Shown: one piece after another, positions 53,334 to 61,413 of the stretch
Layout of the letters: every line of letters begins with the position of its first letter
Numbering within the stretch: the stretch's first letter is position 1
NCBI RefSeq assembly: GCF_016629565.1
Contig: NZ_AP023057.1
Coordinates: forward strand, 1,674,001-1,738,000
Direction: 5' to 3'
DNA length: 64,000 nt
From: Nitratiruptor sp. YY08-10
GTDB lineage: Bacteria; Campylobacterota; Campylobacteria; Campylobacterales; Nitratiruptoraceae
Translations under genes and position numbers: made by a program
The notes under the pieces: model-generated
The model's input: the letters and a program-made list of their open reading frames with translations, nothing else
Databases searched by the model: none
What the model was told of the DNA's origin: nothing

Positions 53334-54428
53334 ATAACAGCTTGGATCTTCCGCCCACAGATCACCATGAATCGCCCATGCTCTTGGGCGGCTTCCCCCA
53401 TTGCAAATCTCTATCCATTCACAATCTTGGCACTTTCCGCTGATCCCTCGTGGAAACTGACGAAGCTTTTGCAAAAGTGGATTTCCATCATCTAGCCATA
53501 TCGTATCAAAAGGTTTTTCAAAGATGTTGCCAACTGTTTCAGGGAAAAATGGATCCGGTTTTACATTTCCTTCACTGTCGATATTGACCAGATTCCTCCC
53601 TGCACTGTTACCACCCCATTGAAGCAGTCTTTGCATGAGTCTTTTTGCAGCATCAGCATCCCTTTTTTCCAAAGTCTGCAAAAGCATGACCGCATCCATC
53701 TCCATATTTCCTGTTACAATATCGATATTTTGCCCACTCTCATAATATTCAAACGCTTTTTGAATAATATATTCTACTGCCTTTTTTCTTTGCTCTTTTG
53801 TCAGATCCATTTTGAGATTATCCAATCCCCTGCCACTATAGACCAAATGGGAGATATACACCTTGTCAATCCCTTTCGTCTCAGCCAGCTCAAAAATATG
53901 TTCAAGTGCATCAACTGTCTCTTTTGTGATAGTAAAACGGATCCCTACTCTCCCACCATGCTCATGAATGAGATCGATCGCTTTGAGGCTCATTGTATAA
54001 CTTCCCTCAAGTCCTCTAAATCTGTCATGAATAGCCTGTGTTCCGTCGATACTGATACCGATATATGAAAATGTATCGATGATACGCTTTACATTGGAAT
54101 GGTGGATATAAAGTCCGTTAGTAGAAAGATAGGTTGCAATTCCCTCTTCTCTCATTTTTTCAGCTATATCAAAAATGTCTTTTCTTGTTAACGGCTCACC
54201 ACCGCTAAATATTACAAATTTCACGCCCGCCTTTTTAAGCTGGGGAATCGTCTGCATGATCTTTTGGGTAGTTAGATGGTCTTGCGATTCAAGTCCGGCT
54301 TTTGAGTAACAGTGCAAGCAGCTTAGATTGCATCTGTTAGTGAAATTCCAGATCGCTATGGCACCATGCAAATAGCGCTGCGGAAGATCTTCAATAGAGG
54401 ATTTGATCAAATTACTCAAACGAAACAC
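53325..54428 (-). CDS. nirJ: NirJ, radical SAM enzyme of heme d1 biosynthesis
   Basis: A 367-residue radical SAM protein with a SPASM-like C-terminus. WNFTNRCNLSCLHCYSKAG carries CxxxCxxC, and FVIFSGGEPLTRKDIFDIAEK follows. C-terminal cysteines appear in ISGKCQDCEWIEICNGGSRPRAW and DPSCYVK. It installs the oxo groups or removes propionates on the way to heme d1. GTG 54428 was chosen because AAGGA lies 8 nt upstream and it directly follows the nirN-like stop; a longer frame would start at TTG. Its 3' end runs into the palindromic element. Confidence 0.92.
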   Translation of the reverse strand: MFRLSNLIKSSIEDLPQRYLHGAIAIWNFTNRCNLSCLHCYSKAGLESQDHLTTQKIMQTIPQLKKAGVKFVIFSGGEPLTRKDIFDIAEKMREEGIATYLSTNGLYIHHSNVKRIIDTFSYIGISIDGTQAIHDRFRGLEGSYTMSLKAIDLIHEHGGRVGIRFTITKETVDALEHIFELAETKGIDKVYISHLVYSGRGLDNLKMDLTKEQRKKAVEYIIQKAFEYYESGQNIDIVTGNMEMDAVMLLQTLEKRDADAAKRLMQRLLQWGGNSAGRNLVNIDSEGNVKPDPFFPETVGNIFEKPFDTIWLDDGNPLLQKLRQFPRGISGKCQDCEWIEICNGGSRPRAWAIHGDLWAEDPSCYVK

Positions 54429-54429
54429 T

Positions 54430-56109
54430 TTATTTATCCTTGAAACTTTTGATGTAATCGACAATGCATCGAAGCTCTTTAGGGCTTAGATGAAAGGCTG
54501 GCATCGCATTTCTTTTGTATCCCAAATATTTATAAGTATGCTCTGGATCTGTTATCTGTGCCATCATCTCTTCATCACTTCTTTGTTTCGCAATCTGGGC
54601 AAATGGCGGCCCAAAAGCCATGGCAGTTTGATGATGACATCCCCAGCACTTCTCTTTGAAGATGGAGAGCCCAAAAAGTCTTGGATAAAACTTTCTGTTT
54701 TTATTGATAAAGTTGTACTTCCCTACCGGAACATTTGCCTTATAATCCTTTAACTCTTTAAATGTATCCGTTTGCCATACAAGCAGATCCCCATTTGGTT
54801 CATAAATACTCAAATAGGCATATTTTCCATCTCCGCTAAATTCAGTATGGATATATCGTTTGTTTTTTCTCGGAACTATTTTTTTAATTGTATATTTTGC
54901 TTTATCCACAAGGATAAGCTGATCACTTCCATTATCAACCCACAAATAATCGCTTTGCGGATGGGTTTTGACAAAGAAACCGTCTCCGCCTACATTGATT
55001 TTTTTAACAAGCTTCCAGTCATACATTTGCCAAATCGTAATGTAAGGTTTTCTAAGATGCGGTGTAGCAAAGTAAAATTTTCCATCTTTATACCAATACG
55101 TTGCGCTAAATAGATGTGGCATTCCCTCGATTGGTGCTTGAAATACTTCTTTCAATGTTTTAATATCATAAACCCGAAGATCTTTTCCGTGTCGTGTTGT
55201 ACCGATAATATACTCTTCAAAGGGATCGATAAAAAAATCTTCGATCGGCTTATCTAGCTTATAAGAAGTAAACCGGAGTAATTTCGTATCGACTTTGTAA
55301 AGCTTTGGACTGTTACGAAGGGTAAAAATCGCTTCATCTTTGCTATACAACTCATATAAAGCACTTATTTTTCCCTTCACATCATACATTTTGACAGGTT
55401 TTAAATTGTTTCTTTCAAATACGACCACCCGCTCAGGAAGCAAACAGGTAGCAAAAAGATATTTACTGTCTCGACTCAAAGAGATATTGCGAAGGTTGAC
55501 ACATGCTCTTATTTTTTCTTCCAATCTTCCATGTTCCAAGCTATAGTGCCCTATCCATCCATCCCGTGTAGGAATATAGAAGTTTTTTCCATCCAATGTA
55601 TACTTGAGGCCACCATGCACATTTTTAAAAGTAAATTTGTCTAAAACTTTTTCGTTCTCCATCACCCATACTCTGTTTGCTCCTCGCTCTACAACTAACG
55701 TGACATTTTCTATATTTGTGATACCCAGATTTTTTTTAGAATTGGAGAATACTTTTTTGCTTTGTACGATATCCTCTTTTGACCAGGTAATATTTTTCGC
55801 AGGTGTTCTGAGATAGCGAACAATGGCTTCGATCTCTTGATCGCTTAAAAATGAGAATTTGGGCATCAGTGTTTGTGGTAAAGAGTTTTTAATAATGGCA
55901 TGGAGTTTCTTATCATTAAGACGTTTGATAAATTGTGGTAAAAGGGGTGGTGCCGAAATGCCTTGTCGTTCTTTCCCGTGGCATACAGCACAATATTTCT
56001 GATAGCTGTCATATCCCTTGTTTTTGAAGTTCTTTGCTTCTAGTTCATGAATCAATGGTGAAGCTGGTAAAAAAGTGAGCAAAAAAAGCAGCAATACAAC
56101 CTGTTTCAT
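54430..56109 (-). CDS. nirN: NirN-like protein with an additional C-terminal cytochrome c domain
   Basis: A 559-residue exported protein. A signal peptide (MKQVVLLLFLLTFLPAS) is followed by a cytochrome c domain (YCAVCHGKERQGISAPPLLPQ, Met in TLMPKFSFLSDQEIEAIVRYL). A cytochrome d1-type propeller (~120-455) comes next, then a second cytochrome c domain (EKCWGCHHQTAMAFGPPFAQIA, Met in NAMPAFHLSPKELRCIVDYI). NirN oxidises dihydro-heme d1 and hands heme d1 to NirS; the extra c domain resembles NirC-type carriers and no nirC gene is nearby. AGAGGAG before ATG 56109 lies in a small hairpin. Confidence 0.85.
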   Translation of the reverse strand: MKQVVLLLFLLTFLPASPLIHELEAKNFKNKGYDSYQKYCAVCHGKERQGISAPPLLPQFIKRLNDKKLHAIIKNSLPQTLMPKFSFLSDQEIEAIVRYLRTPAKNITWSKEDIVQSKKVFSNSKKNLGITNIENVTLVVERGANRVWVMENEKVLDKFTFKNVHGGLKYTLDGKNFYIPTRDGWIGHYSLEHGRLEEKIRACVNLRNISLSRDSKYLFATCLLPERVVVFERNNLKPVKMYDVKGKISALYELYSKDEAIFTLRNSPKLYKVDTKLLRFTSYKLDKPIEDFFIDPFEEYIIGTTRHGKDLRVYDIKTLKEVFQAPIEGMPHLFSATYWYKDGKFYFATPHLRKPYITIWQMYDWKLVKKINVGGDGFFVKTHPQSDYLWVDNGSDQLILVDKAKYTIKKIVPRKNKRYIHTEFSGDGKYAYLSIYEPNGDLLVWQTDTFKELKDYKANVPVGKYNFINKNRKFYPRLFGLSIFKEKCWGCHHQTAMAFGPPFAQIAKQRSDEEMMAQITDPEHTYKYLGYKRNAMPAFHLSPKELRCIVDYIKSFKDK

Positions 56110-56114
56110 AATAA

Positions 56115-56129
56115 CTCCTCTATGAGGAG
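56115..56129 (-). promoter_or_regulatory. Hairpin covering the nirN-like ribosome-binding site
   Basis: CTCCTC and GAGGAG are exact complements separated by 3 nt, and one arm is the ribosome-binding site of the nirN-like gene. The stem is short but GC-rich enough to lower initiation, which would keep this gene's output below that of nirS. Confidence 0.5.
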
Positions 56130-56183
56130 CAAGAACTACCAAGACCTCTTGGCACTTCTCACTCATCGATATTATAACACTGA

Positions 56184-56215
56184 AAGATTAGCCGGGCCTT
56201 AGCCCGGTCAATCTT
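56184..56215. terminator. Stem-loop between nirS and the nirN-like gene
   Basis: CCGGGC-CTTA-GCCCGG (56192-56207) is extended outward by AAGATT/AATCTT (56184-56189 and 56210-56215) with one internal mismatch step. The right arm overlaps the nirS stop codon. No U-run follows on the minus strand, so it more likely stabilises the nirS 3' end or attenuates read-through than ends transcription fully. Confidence 0.65.
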
Positions 56216-57875
56216 AGTAGATATCGTATTTTGTATTGAAGACGTTGAATTTTCCTGTCGGAGTTCGTACCCAATCTCCTGTGATCGCTTTTTTGAGTTT
56301 GAGTTTTTCAGCATCGTATACCAAGATCGCACTTGGTACAAGCTTGTTACCCCAAACACTGACCCAAAATTCATCACCGTCTTTATTGAATTCGATATGA
56401 ACCGGTCCTCTTGGTTTAACTTTGATTTTTTTGCCGTTAACTGTAACTGTTCGTTCTTTTACATATTTTCTAGGAATTTTAATTGTTTTTACAACTTTAA
56501 GTTTATTTTTATCAATTACGTAAAGTTGTGTTTGTAGTTTTCTGTCAGGGTTAACCGGTCTATCTGCGATGATATATTTACATGCTGGATGTGTTTTGAT
56601 AAAGAGGTTACCCCCACCTTCTCCAGGTAGATGAATATCTTTAACCACTCTCCATGCATATTGCGGATGGTATGTTGGATCTGTTCCGATACATACTACA
56701 TCGTTACTACCGATGTGTCCAGTACACCAGATTGGACCATATTTTGGATGGCTTACATTTGCACCTCGTCCAGGGTGTGGTTTTGTACCACCAGTAGGAA
56801 TAATTGCAGCAACTTCACCATCTTTTGTATCCACTGCAACTACTTTGTTACGAGCATTCGCCGCAACGAGGAAGTATCGCTTGGTTAAATCCCAACCACC
56901 ATCATGCAGATATCTTTCTGCCATCAGCATATGAATCTTCGGATCTCTTGGATCAGAATAGTTATAGAGCCATACCTGACCAGTCTCTTTGACGTTGATA
57001 ACCCACTCAGGTTTATGGTGATTCGCAACGATGGAAGCAACTCGAGCCTCTCTTGTAAATTCACCTGTATCATAGGTATAGCTTGCGGTTGAGACGATTT
57101 GGATAGGCTCAAGCGTATCACCTTTAAGCGTTACGATTGAAGGAGGCCAGTAACATCCTACAACCGCATACTCATCCTCATACCCTTTTGCTTTTGAAGT
57201 ATCGATACTTCGAGCATCGTTACATACTCTAATTTCTGCAACATTTTGTGGTTTTTTCATCCATAAGTCGATAACGCTTGCCTTACCATCCCGACCAATT
57301 GCATACATATATCGGCCAGATTTAGAGGTTCTTAGGATATGGGTAGCAAATCCAGAAGGAACAATACTTACAAGCTCTTTTGTATCACCATCAACAATTG
57401 CCACCTTGCCAACATCTCTCAGCACTATACCAAAATAGTTTTCCCAATTTCTTTTAGTTTCAGGCTTTGTAGGACGTTTTTCTGGCGGTACTAAAACTTT
57501 CCATGTTTTTTTCATATCCGCCATACTTTTTTCCGGTGGCGATACTGGTGGGAGCTGAATAAACTTAGCCATCAATTCTGTCTCTTTTTTTGTCAATTCA
57601 CCTGAAGCACCCCAGTCTGGCATCCCACCAGGAGTACCATTATAAATGATATATTCTAAAGTTTCAGTCCCCATTTGTTTTGTTTTTTTAGGCAATAAGT
57701 TAGGACCCAATGCCCCTTTTCTAAGCATCCCATGACATCCGGCACATCGATCGAAATAGATTTGGGTCGCTTTTTTCATCTCATCGGGACTAAGATAAAC
57801 ATTCCCAGCTGCTAAAGCACCACTTGCAAAGGCACTTAATGCAAGAACAGCGCTCATTCCAATTTTGAGTTTCAT
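56214..57875 (-). CDS. nirS: NirS, cytochrome cd1 nitrite reductase
   Basis: A 553-residue periplasmic enzyme that reduces nitrite to nitric oxide. The signal peptide is MKLKIGMSAVLALSAFASGALA. The cytochrome c domain has YFDRCAGCHGMLRKGALGPNLLPK and a Met in GTPGGMPDWG. The d1 propeller (~130-553) includes RDVGKVAIVDGDTKELVSIVPSG, TSKSGRYMYAIGRDGKASVIDLW and HPGRGANVSHPKYGPIW (d1 pocket His). AAAGGAGTATCA precedes ATG 57875. It follows norB and a 54-residue membrane protein gene in one operon. Confidence 0.97.
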   Translation of the reverse strand: MKLKIGMSAVLALSAFASGALAAGNVYLSPDEMKKATQIYFDRCAGCHGMLRKGALGPNLLPKKTKQMGTETLEYIIYNGTPGGMPDWGASGELTKKETELMAKFIQLPPVSPPEKSMADMKKTWKVLVPPEKRPTKPETKRNWENYFGIVLRDVGKVAIVDGDTKELVSIVPSGFATHILRTSKSGRYMYAIGRDGKASVIDLWMKKPQNVAEIRVCNDARSIDTSKAKGYEDEYAVVGCYWPPSIVTLKGDTLEPIQIVSTASYTYDTGEFTREARVASIVANHHKPEWVINVKETGQVWLYNYSDPRDPKIHMLMAERYLHDGGWDLTKRYFLVAANARNKVVAVDTKDGEVAAIIPTGGTKPHPGRGANVSHPKYGPIWCTGHIGSNDVVCIGTDPTYHPQYAWRVVKDIHLPGEGGGNLFIKTHPACKYIIADRPVNPDRKLQTQLYVIDKNKLKVVKTIKIPRKYVKERTVTVNGKKIKVKPRGPVHIEFNKDGDEFWVSVWGNKLVPSAILVYDAEKLKLKKAITGDWVRTPTGKFNVFNTKYDIY

Positions 57876-57937
57876 TGATACTCCTTTATCTAGATTTGCC
57901 CCTCTCCCTCCATTACATGGAGCACAGGAGGCCCGGA

Positions 57938-58102
57938 TTACTCTTCCGGGATATCTCCATGTTCCATCTTTTTCTTCTCATCAAAATAGATCCAGATCAT
58001 CGGTAAGACGATCAACGTATGGAGTGTAATGGTCAATGTCATCGGTCCTTGATTGAGTATGGACCAGAAACTGCAGACCACATCGGTACATGGCTCAAAC
58101 AT
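57938..58102 (-). CDS. 54-residue membrane protein between norB and nirS
   Basis: From ATG 58102 (AAGGAG 5 nt upstream) a 54-residue frame runs to TAA at 57938. MFEPCTDVVCSFWSILNQGP contains two Cys five residues apart. One membrane helix (MTLTITLHTLIVLPMIWIYF) and a charged tail (DEKKKMEHGDIPEE) follow. The strong ribosome-binding site and the position between norB and nirS argue that it is real. It has no recognised family; it may assist Nor or Nir assembly, or electron transfer. Confidence 0.75.
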   Translation of the reverse strand: MFEPCTDVVCSFWSILNQGPMTLTITLHTLIVLPMIWIYFDEKKKMEHGDIPEE

Positions 58103-58152
58103 AGTTGCTCCTTATATCAATTATATTGAAGTTATTATTAATATTTTCTTAT

Positions 58153-59589
58153 TTAAGCAGCTGCTGCCGCACCACTTGCCTCATACACTTCAGCTGGCTG
58201 TTTTTTTGTACATGTCAAAAGGTCGTATACTAAGAAAACATATCCGGCGATTACCATAAGACCTGTTGCAAGTCTCCATCCCAGACCTTGTACAAACCAT
58301 TGATTTGCTTGAGCAACAAAGTATCCTTCCCATGTTCCACCATACATACCCCGTTCGACCATCGTTTGTACATATGCAGAAAGTGTTAAAGATACTGTCA
58401 TCAAAAGTACTCCAACAGTGATAAGTGTAATCGCCCACCATCCAGCTTTTGTCATTTTAAGCTCTTTGAGTCCTGCCTTTCCTTGAACACCAAGATAGAT
58501 AGCAGCAATCATAATCGCTACATATGCACCAAAGAATGCCAAGTGTCCATGAGCTGCTGGCCACTGAGTTCCGTGAGTATAAAGGTTGATTTGAGGGAGT
58601 GTATGCATAAATCCCCACACACCAGCACCTAGGAAGTTTCCAAATGTCTCAACTGTCAACCATGCAAAAGCTGGAACGTTTTTGATAGTGTTCCCTTTTC
58701 CTCGCTCTTTACCCCAGTCATAAAGTACGTGAACAAAAAGACCTACGAGTGGAACTGGTTCAAGTGCACTAAAGAGCGCTCCAATTTCCCACCAATATTC
58801 TGGTGTTCCTATCCAGAAGTAGTGGTGACCAAGACCCAAGATACCAGATCCAAACATCATGGCTACTTCGATCCATAGCCACATCTCAACTACTTTTCTG
58901 TTTGCATTGAGCGTTTTAATGAGGATATAGCCACCAACTGCTGCAACATAAACTTCCCATGTTGCTTCAACCCAAAGGTGAACAACCCACCACCACCAGA
59001 ATTGATCAACAGAAATATTGTCTGTATAGAACATACCTGCTAAATACAAACCTGCCAAAGCAATCAAGTCTGCCATTAAGACTGCTAATATTCCAGTCTT
59101 TTTACCACTCATAACAGTAGCATACACATTATAAAGGAAAATGAGTACTACGACAACGATACCAATATCCGCCCATCGTGGTGCTTCGATATATTCACGG
59201 CCTTCCGTAATAAGCCATGTTGTCATCTCATTTCCCGGACCTACTTGGATAAAAAGATAGACCAATACAACAACAGCAACAGCTGCAGTCAAAACATAAA
59301 ATGCCAGATTTCCAAGCTTGACACCTACCACTTCTCTGCCAGCCTCATCTGGTAAAAGCCAATACACTGCACCGATCATTGCATACAAAAGCCAAACGAC
59401 AAGTGCATTGATATGCACAATTCTCGCAATGGAGAAGTCAAGTGTATTAAACAAAAATCCGGGATACAAAAACTGTATCGCTGCTATCAGCCCAAAAAGA
59501 AGCTGGGCACCAAACAAAACTATCGCAACTGTAAAATACTTGAGCGCTAACTTTTGCCCTTCATAGAGTTGACCGTTATTTCCTTGCAT
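58153..59589 (-). CDS. norB: NorB, catalytic subunit of cytochrome c-dependent nitric oxide reductase
   Basis: A 478-residue heme-copper-oxidase-family protein with about twelve helices. RIVHINALVVWLLYAMIGAVYWLLPDE carries a heme His, WVVHLWVEATWEVYVAAVGGY has the FeB His and Glu typical of NorB, and GLGHHYFWIGTPEYWWEIGALFSALEPVPL and HTLPQINLYTHGTQWPAAHGHLAFFGAYV give the remaining metal His. It reduces NO to N2O. ATG 59589 (AAAGGAG upstream) overlaps norC by 14 nt; an earlier in-frame start is less likely. The C-terminus ends in an Ala-rich tail. Confidence 0.96.
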   Translation of the reverse strand: MQGNNGQLYEGQKLALKYFTVAIVLFGAQLLFGLIAAIQFLYPGFLFNTLDFSIARIVHINALVVWLLYAMIGAVYWLLPDEAGREVVGVKLGNLAFYVLTAAVAVVVLVYLFIQVGPGNEMTTWLITEGREYIEAPRWADIGIVVVVLIFLYNVYATVMSGKKTGILAVLMADLIALAGLYLAGMFYTDNISVDQFWWWWVVHLWVEATWEVYVAAVGGYILIKTLNANRKVVEMWLWIEVAMMFGSGILGLGHHYFWIGTPEYWWEIGALFSALEPVPLVGLFVHVLYDWGKERGKGNTIKNVPAFAWLTVETFGNFLGAGVWGFMHTLPQINLYTHGTQWPAAHGHLAFFGAYVAIMIAAIYLGVQGKAGLKELKMTKAGWWAITLITVGVLLMTVSLTLSAYVQTMVERGMYGGTWEGYFVAQANQWFVQGLGWRLATGLMVIAGYVFLVYDLLTCTKKQPAEVYEASGAAAAA

Positions 59590-60253
59590 CGACCGCTCCT
59601 TTGATTTTTCCAAAGTTTCTCGGGAATCCGTTGGTATCGATCGCAGACATAAACTTCAGATACGCAACAACCGCTTTTGCTTCATCCTTTGTAATACCAA
59701 GATTTGGCATCTTTCGCTCATGCATAGCCATAGCCGGAGGATTTTGTAAAAATTTTGCCATTGCATACTCTTTTCCTCCATATGCAGGAGCAAGAGTTTC
59801 CCATGTTGGATCGAGCCATGCTTTGGTTAAATCCGGTGCATAATAGGCACCATTCCCAAGAAGCGTATGACAATCCATACAGTTTTTCGCCTGAATGGTG
59901 AGCTTTCCTTTGTGAATAAGCGCTCTTGCTTCTTTTTCACTGTAATCATCCCGACCGAAAAATTTCTCTTTTTCCTCATATTTACTGTTGCCATTGGCAT
60001 CCATTCCACCTATAATTGGAACTTCGTGCCCTCTTTTTCTATTGAGCTGATAGTCGATCTTGTAGTTAATCACTACCGGTGAAGGTATCCGTTTATCGAC
60101 TTTATTTTTTATATCTTGTGCCGTACCCATCTGCATCTGTGCCATTGAATCAAAGGTCAAAAGTATCAATAGCACTGCAGACACACCCGTTACCCATGTC
60201 GCAGATCGCCGCCAGAACCTGTTACTGGTCCAAACTGATGGCTTATTGTCCAT
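59576..60253 (-). CDS. norC: NorC, cytochrome c subunit of nitric oxide reductase
   Basis: A 225-residue membrane-anchored cytochrome. One N-terminal helix (SATWVTGVSAVLLILLTF) is followed by a periplasmic domain with NCMDCHTLLGNGAYYAPDLTKAWLDPTW (CxxCH) and a Met ligand in RKMPNLGITKDEAKAVVAYLKF. The region ARALIHKGKLTIQAKNC is typical of NorC. It passes electrons to NorB. It is preceded by a 110-residue membrane protein in the same operon and overlaps norB by 14 nt. Confidence 0.95.
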   Translation of the reverse strand: MDNKPSVWTSNRFWRRSATWVTGVSAVLLILLTFDSMAQMQMGTAQDIKNKVDKRIPSPVVINYKIDYQLNRKRGHEVPIIGGMDANGNSKYEEKEKFFGRDDYSEKEARALIHKGKLTIQAKNCMDCHTLLGNGAYYAPDLTKAWLDPTWETLAPAYGGKEYAMAKFLQNPPAMAMHERKMPNLGITKDEAKAVVAYLKFMSAIDTNGFPRNFGKIKGAVDARK

Positions 60254-60265
60254 ATCGCCTCCTTC

Positions 60266-60598
60266 TTAAGATGTAACTTCACTATGCTCGAAACGGTTAT
60301 GGACCTTTTCGAGTAGAAAATAGACGATGTGTGGAAATACAAGATATCCCACCATCGCACCTATAAGAACCTTTTGTGTATAAGGTTCCACCCGTAGCAG
60401 CTCACCTAAATAGTATATACACGCCACCAATGCACCCCAGGAGAGATATGCCAAGACTATGAAATATTTTTTTACCAATCTCAGCTTCACCAATGTAAAA
60501 AAACCTGCATACATCATTCCAAATAGGATGACCCAGGCAGAAATGACGAAGATTGGTAAAAAGTCTTGGCTTGGAATATCGTGCATATAATACTCCAT
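60266..60598 (-). CDS. Membrane protein heading the nor-nir operon (110 aa)
   Basis: A 110-residue protein with three predicted helices (LPIFVISAWVILFGMMYAGFFTLV, YFIVLAYLSWGALVACIYYLG, KVLIGAMVGYLVFPHIVYFLL) and a charged C-terminus (EKVHNRFEHSEVTS). GGAGGGATCG precedes ATG 60598. It is the first gene after the Crp/Fnr-type promoter and lies 12 nt before norC. I do not recognise the family; an accessory role for the NO reductase is inferred from position. Confidence 0.8.
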   Translation of the reverse strand: MEYYMHDIPSQDFLPIFVISAWVILFGMMYAGFFTLVKLRLVKKYFIVLAYLSWGALVACIYYLGELLRVEPYTQKVLIGAMVGYLVFPHIVYFLLEKVHNRFEHSEVTS

Positions 60599-60629
60599 CG
60601 ATCCCTCCTAAAAATAAATTTACATTTTT

Positions 60630-60671
60630 ATTGTATGTCTTTTTTTGAACCATTACTTTGATATTGATCAA
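60630..60671 (-). promoter_or_regulatory. nor-nir operon promoter with a perfect Crp/Fnr box (60658-60671)
   Basis: TTGAT ATTG ATCAA (60658-60671) is an exact FNR-type consensus. On the minus strand TACAAT (60630-60635) follows after 22 nt, placing the box centre at about -41.5, the class II position. On the plus strand TATAAT (60718-60723) serves the divergent regulator gene with the same box at about -65. Nitrate, NO or anaerobic control through the adjacent regulator is inferred. Confidence 0.8.
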
Positions 60672-60751
60672 TAAATATTGAACTTAGTTTTTTAGCTCCA
60701 TTTAATTTTTTGCAATTTATAATTGTATCTCCCAATAAAAAAGGCCAATAT

Positions 60752-61390
60752 ATGGAAAAAATACGCAGTTTCTATCTCTTTAACAATCTCGACGACAAAC
60801 AGTTTCAACGATTGAAAGAGATTTCTGTTTTAAAGCAGTATAAAAAAGGAAGTATCGTTTTTTATGAAGGAGAGATCGCTAAACATCTTATTTTGCTGAC
60901 AAAGGGAATTTTACAGATCTACAAAAGCGATCACAAAGGCAATAAAATCGTACTACATGTTTTCTATCCGCCGAATTTAATCGCAGAAATCGTCAATTTT
61001 GAACAGATTCCCTATCCCGCATCGGGAGAATTCCTCACAGAGGGTGAACTTTTATTAATCGATTATAAAATATTTGAAGAAGAATTTTTAAAAAACCCTG
61101 AAATTGCTTTTACAATAATTAAGTCATTAACCAATAAGATCCGCTATCTTGAACATGTTATCACCAATGATCTTGTCTTAAGTTCCACTGCAAGAGTGGC
61201 AAAATTTATTTACGAACACGAAGAAGAGTTTATGGATCTGAAAAAAAACGAGATTGCGACACTTCTCAACATCACGCCAGAAACCCTTTCTCGCATCATC
61301 TCAAAATTTAAAAAGCTGGGACTTCTTGAAAAAAATCGTTCTCAATACAAAGTCCTCAAAAAAGAGGAATTCCGATCTTTCTTTGAATAA
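60752..61390 (+). CDS. Crp/Fnr-family regulator of denitrification (no cysteines)
   Basis: A 212-residue regulator with a cyclic-nucleotide-binding-type beta-roll (residues ~5-120; YKKGSIVFYEGEIAKHLILLTKGILQIYK), a dimer helix and a winged HTH (KKNEIATLLNITPETLSRIISKFKKLGLLE). The recognition helix keeps the E-x-x-S-R pattern of FNR (PETLSR), which fits TTGAT-N4-ATCAA. The protein contains no cysteine, so it cannot carry the FNR 4Fe-4S cluster; it may sense NO via heme, or another signal, as in DNR/NssR-type proteins. ATG 60752 follows AAAGGCC. Confidence 0.93.
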   Translation: MEKIRSFYLFNNLDDKQFQRLKEISVLKQYKKGSIVFYEGEIAKHLILLTKGILQIYKSDHKGNKIVLHVFYPPNLIAEIVNFEQIPYPASGEFLTEGELLLIDYKIFEEEFLKNPEIAFTIIKSLTNKIRYLEHVITNDLVLSSTARVAKFIYEHEEEFMDLKKNEIATLLNITPETLSRIISKFKKLGLLEKNRSQYKVLKKEEFRSFFE

Positions 61391-61413
61391 CCAATCTACA
61401 CAAAAGGAGTATC

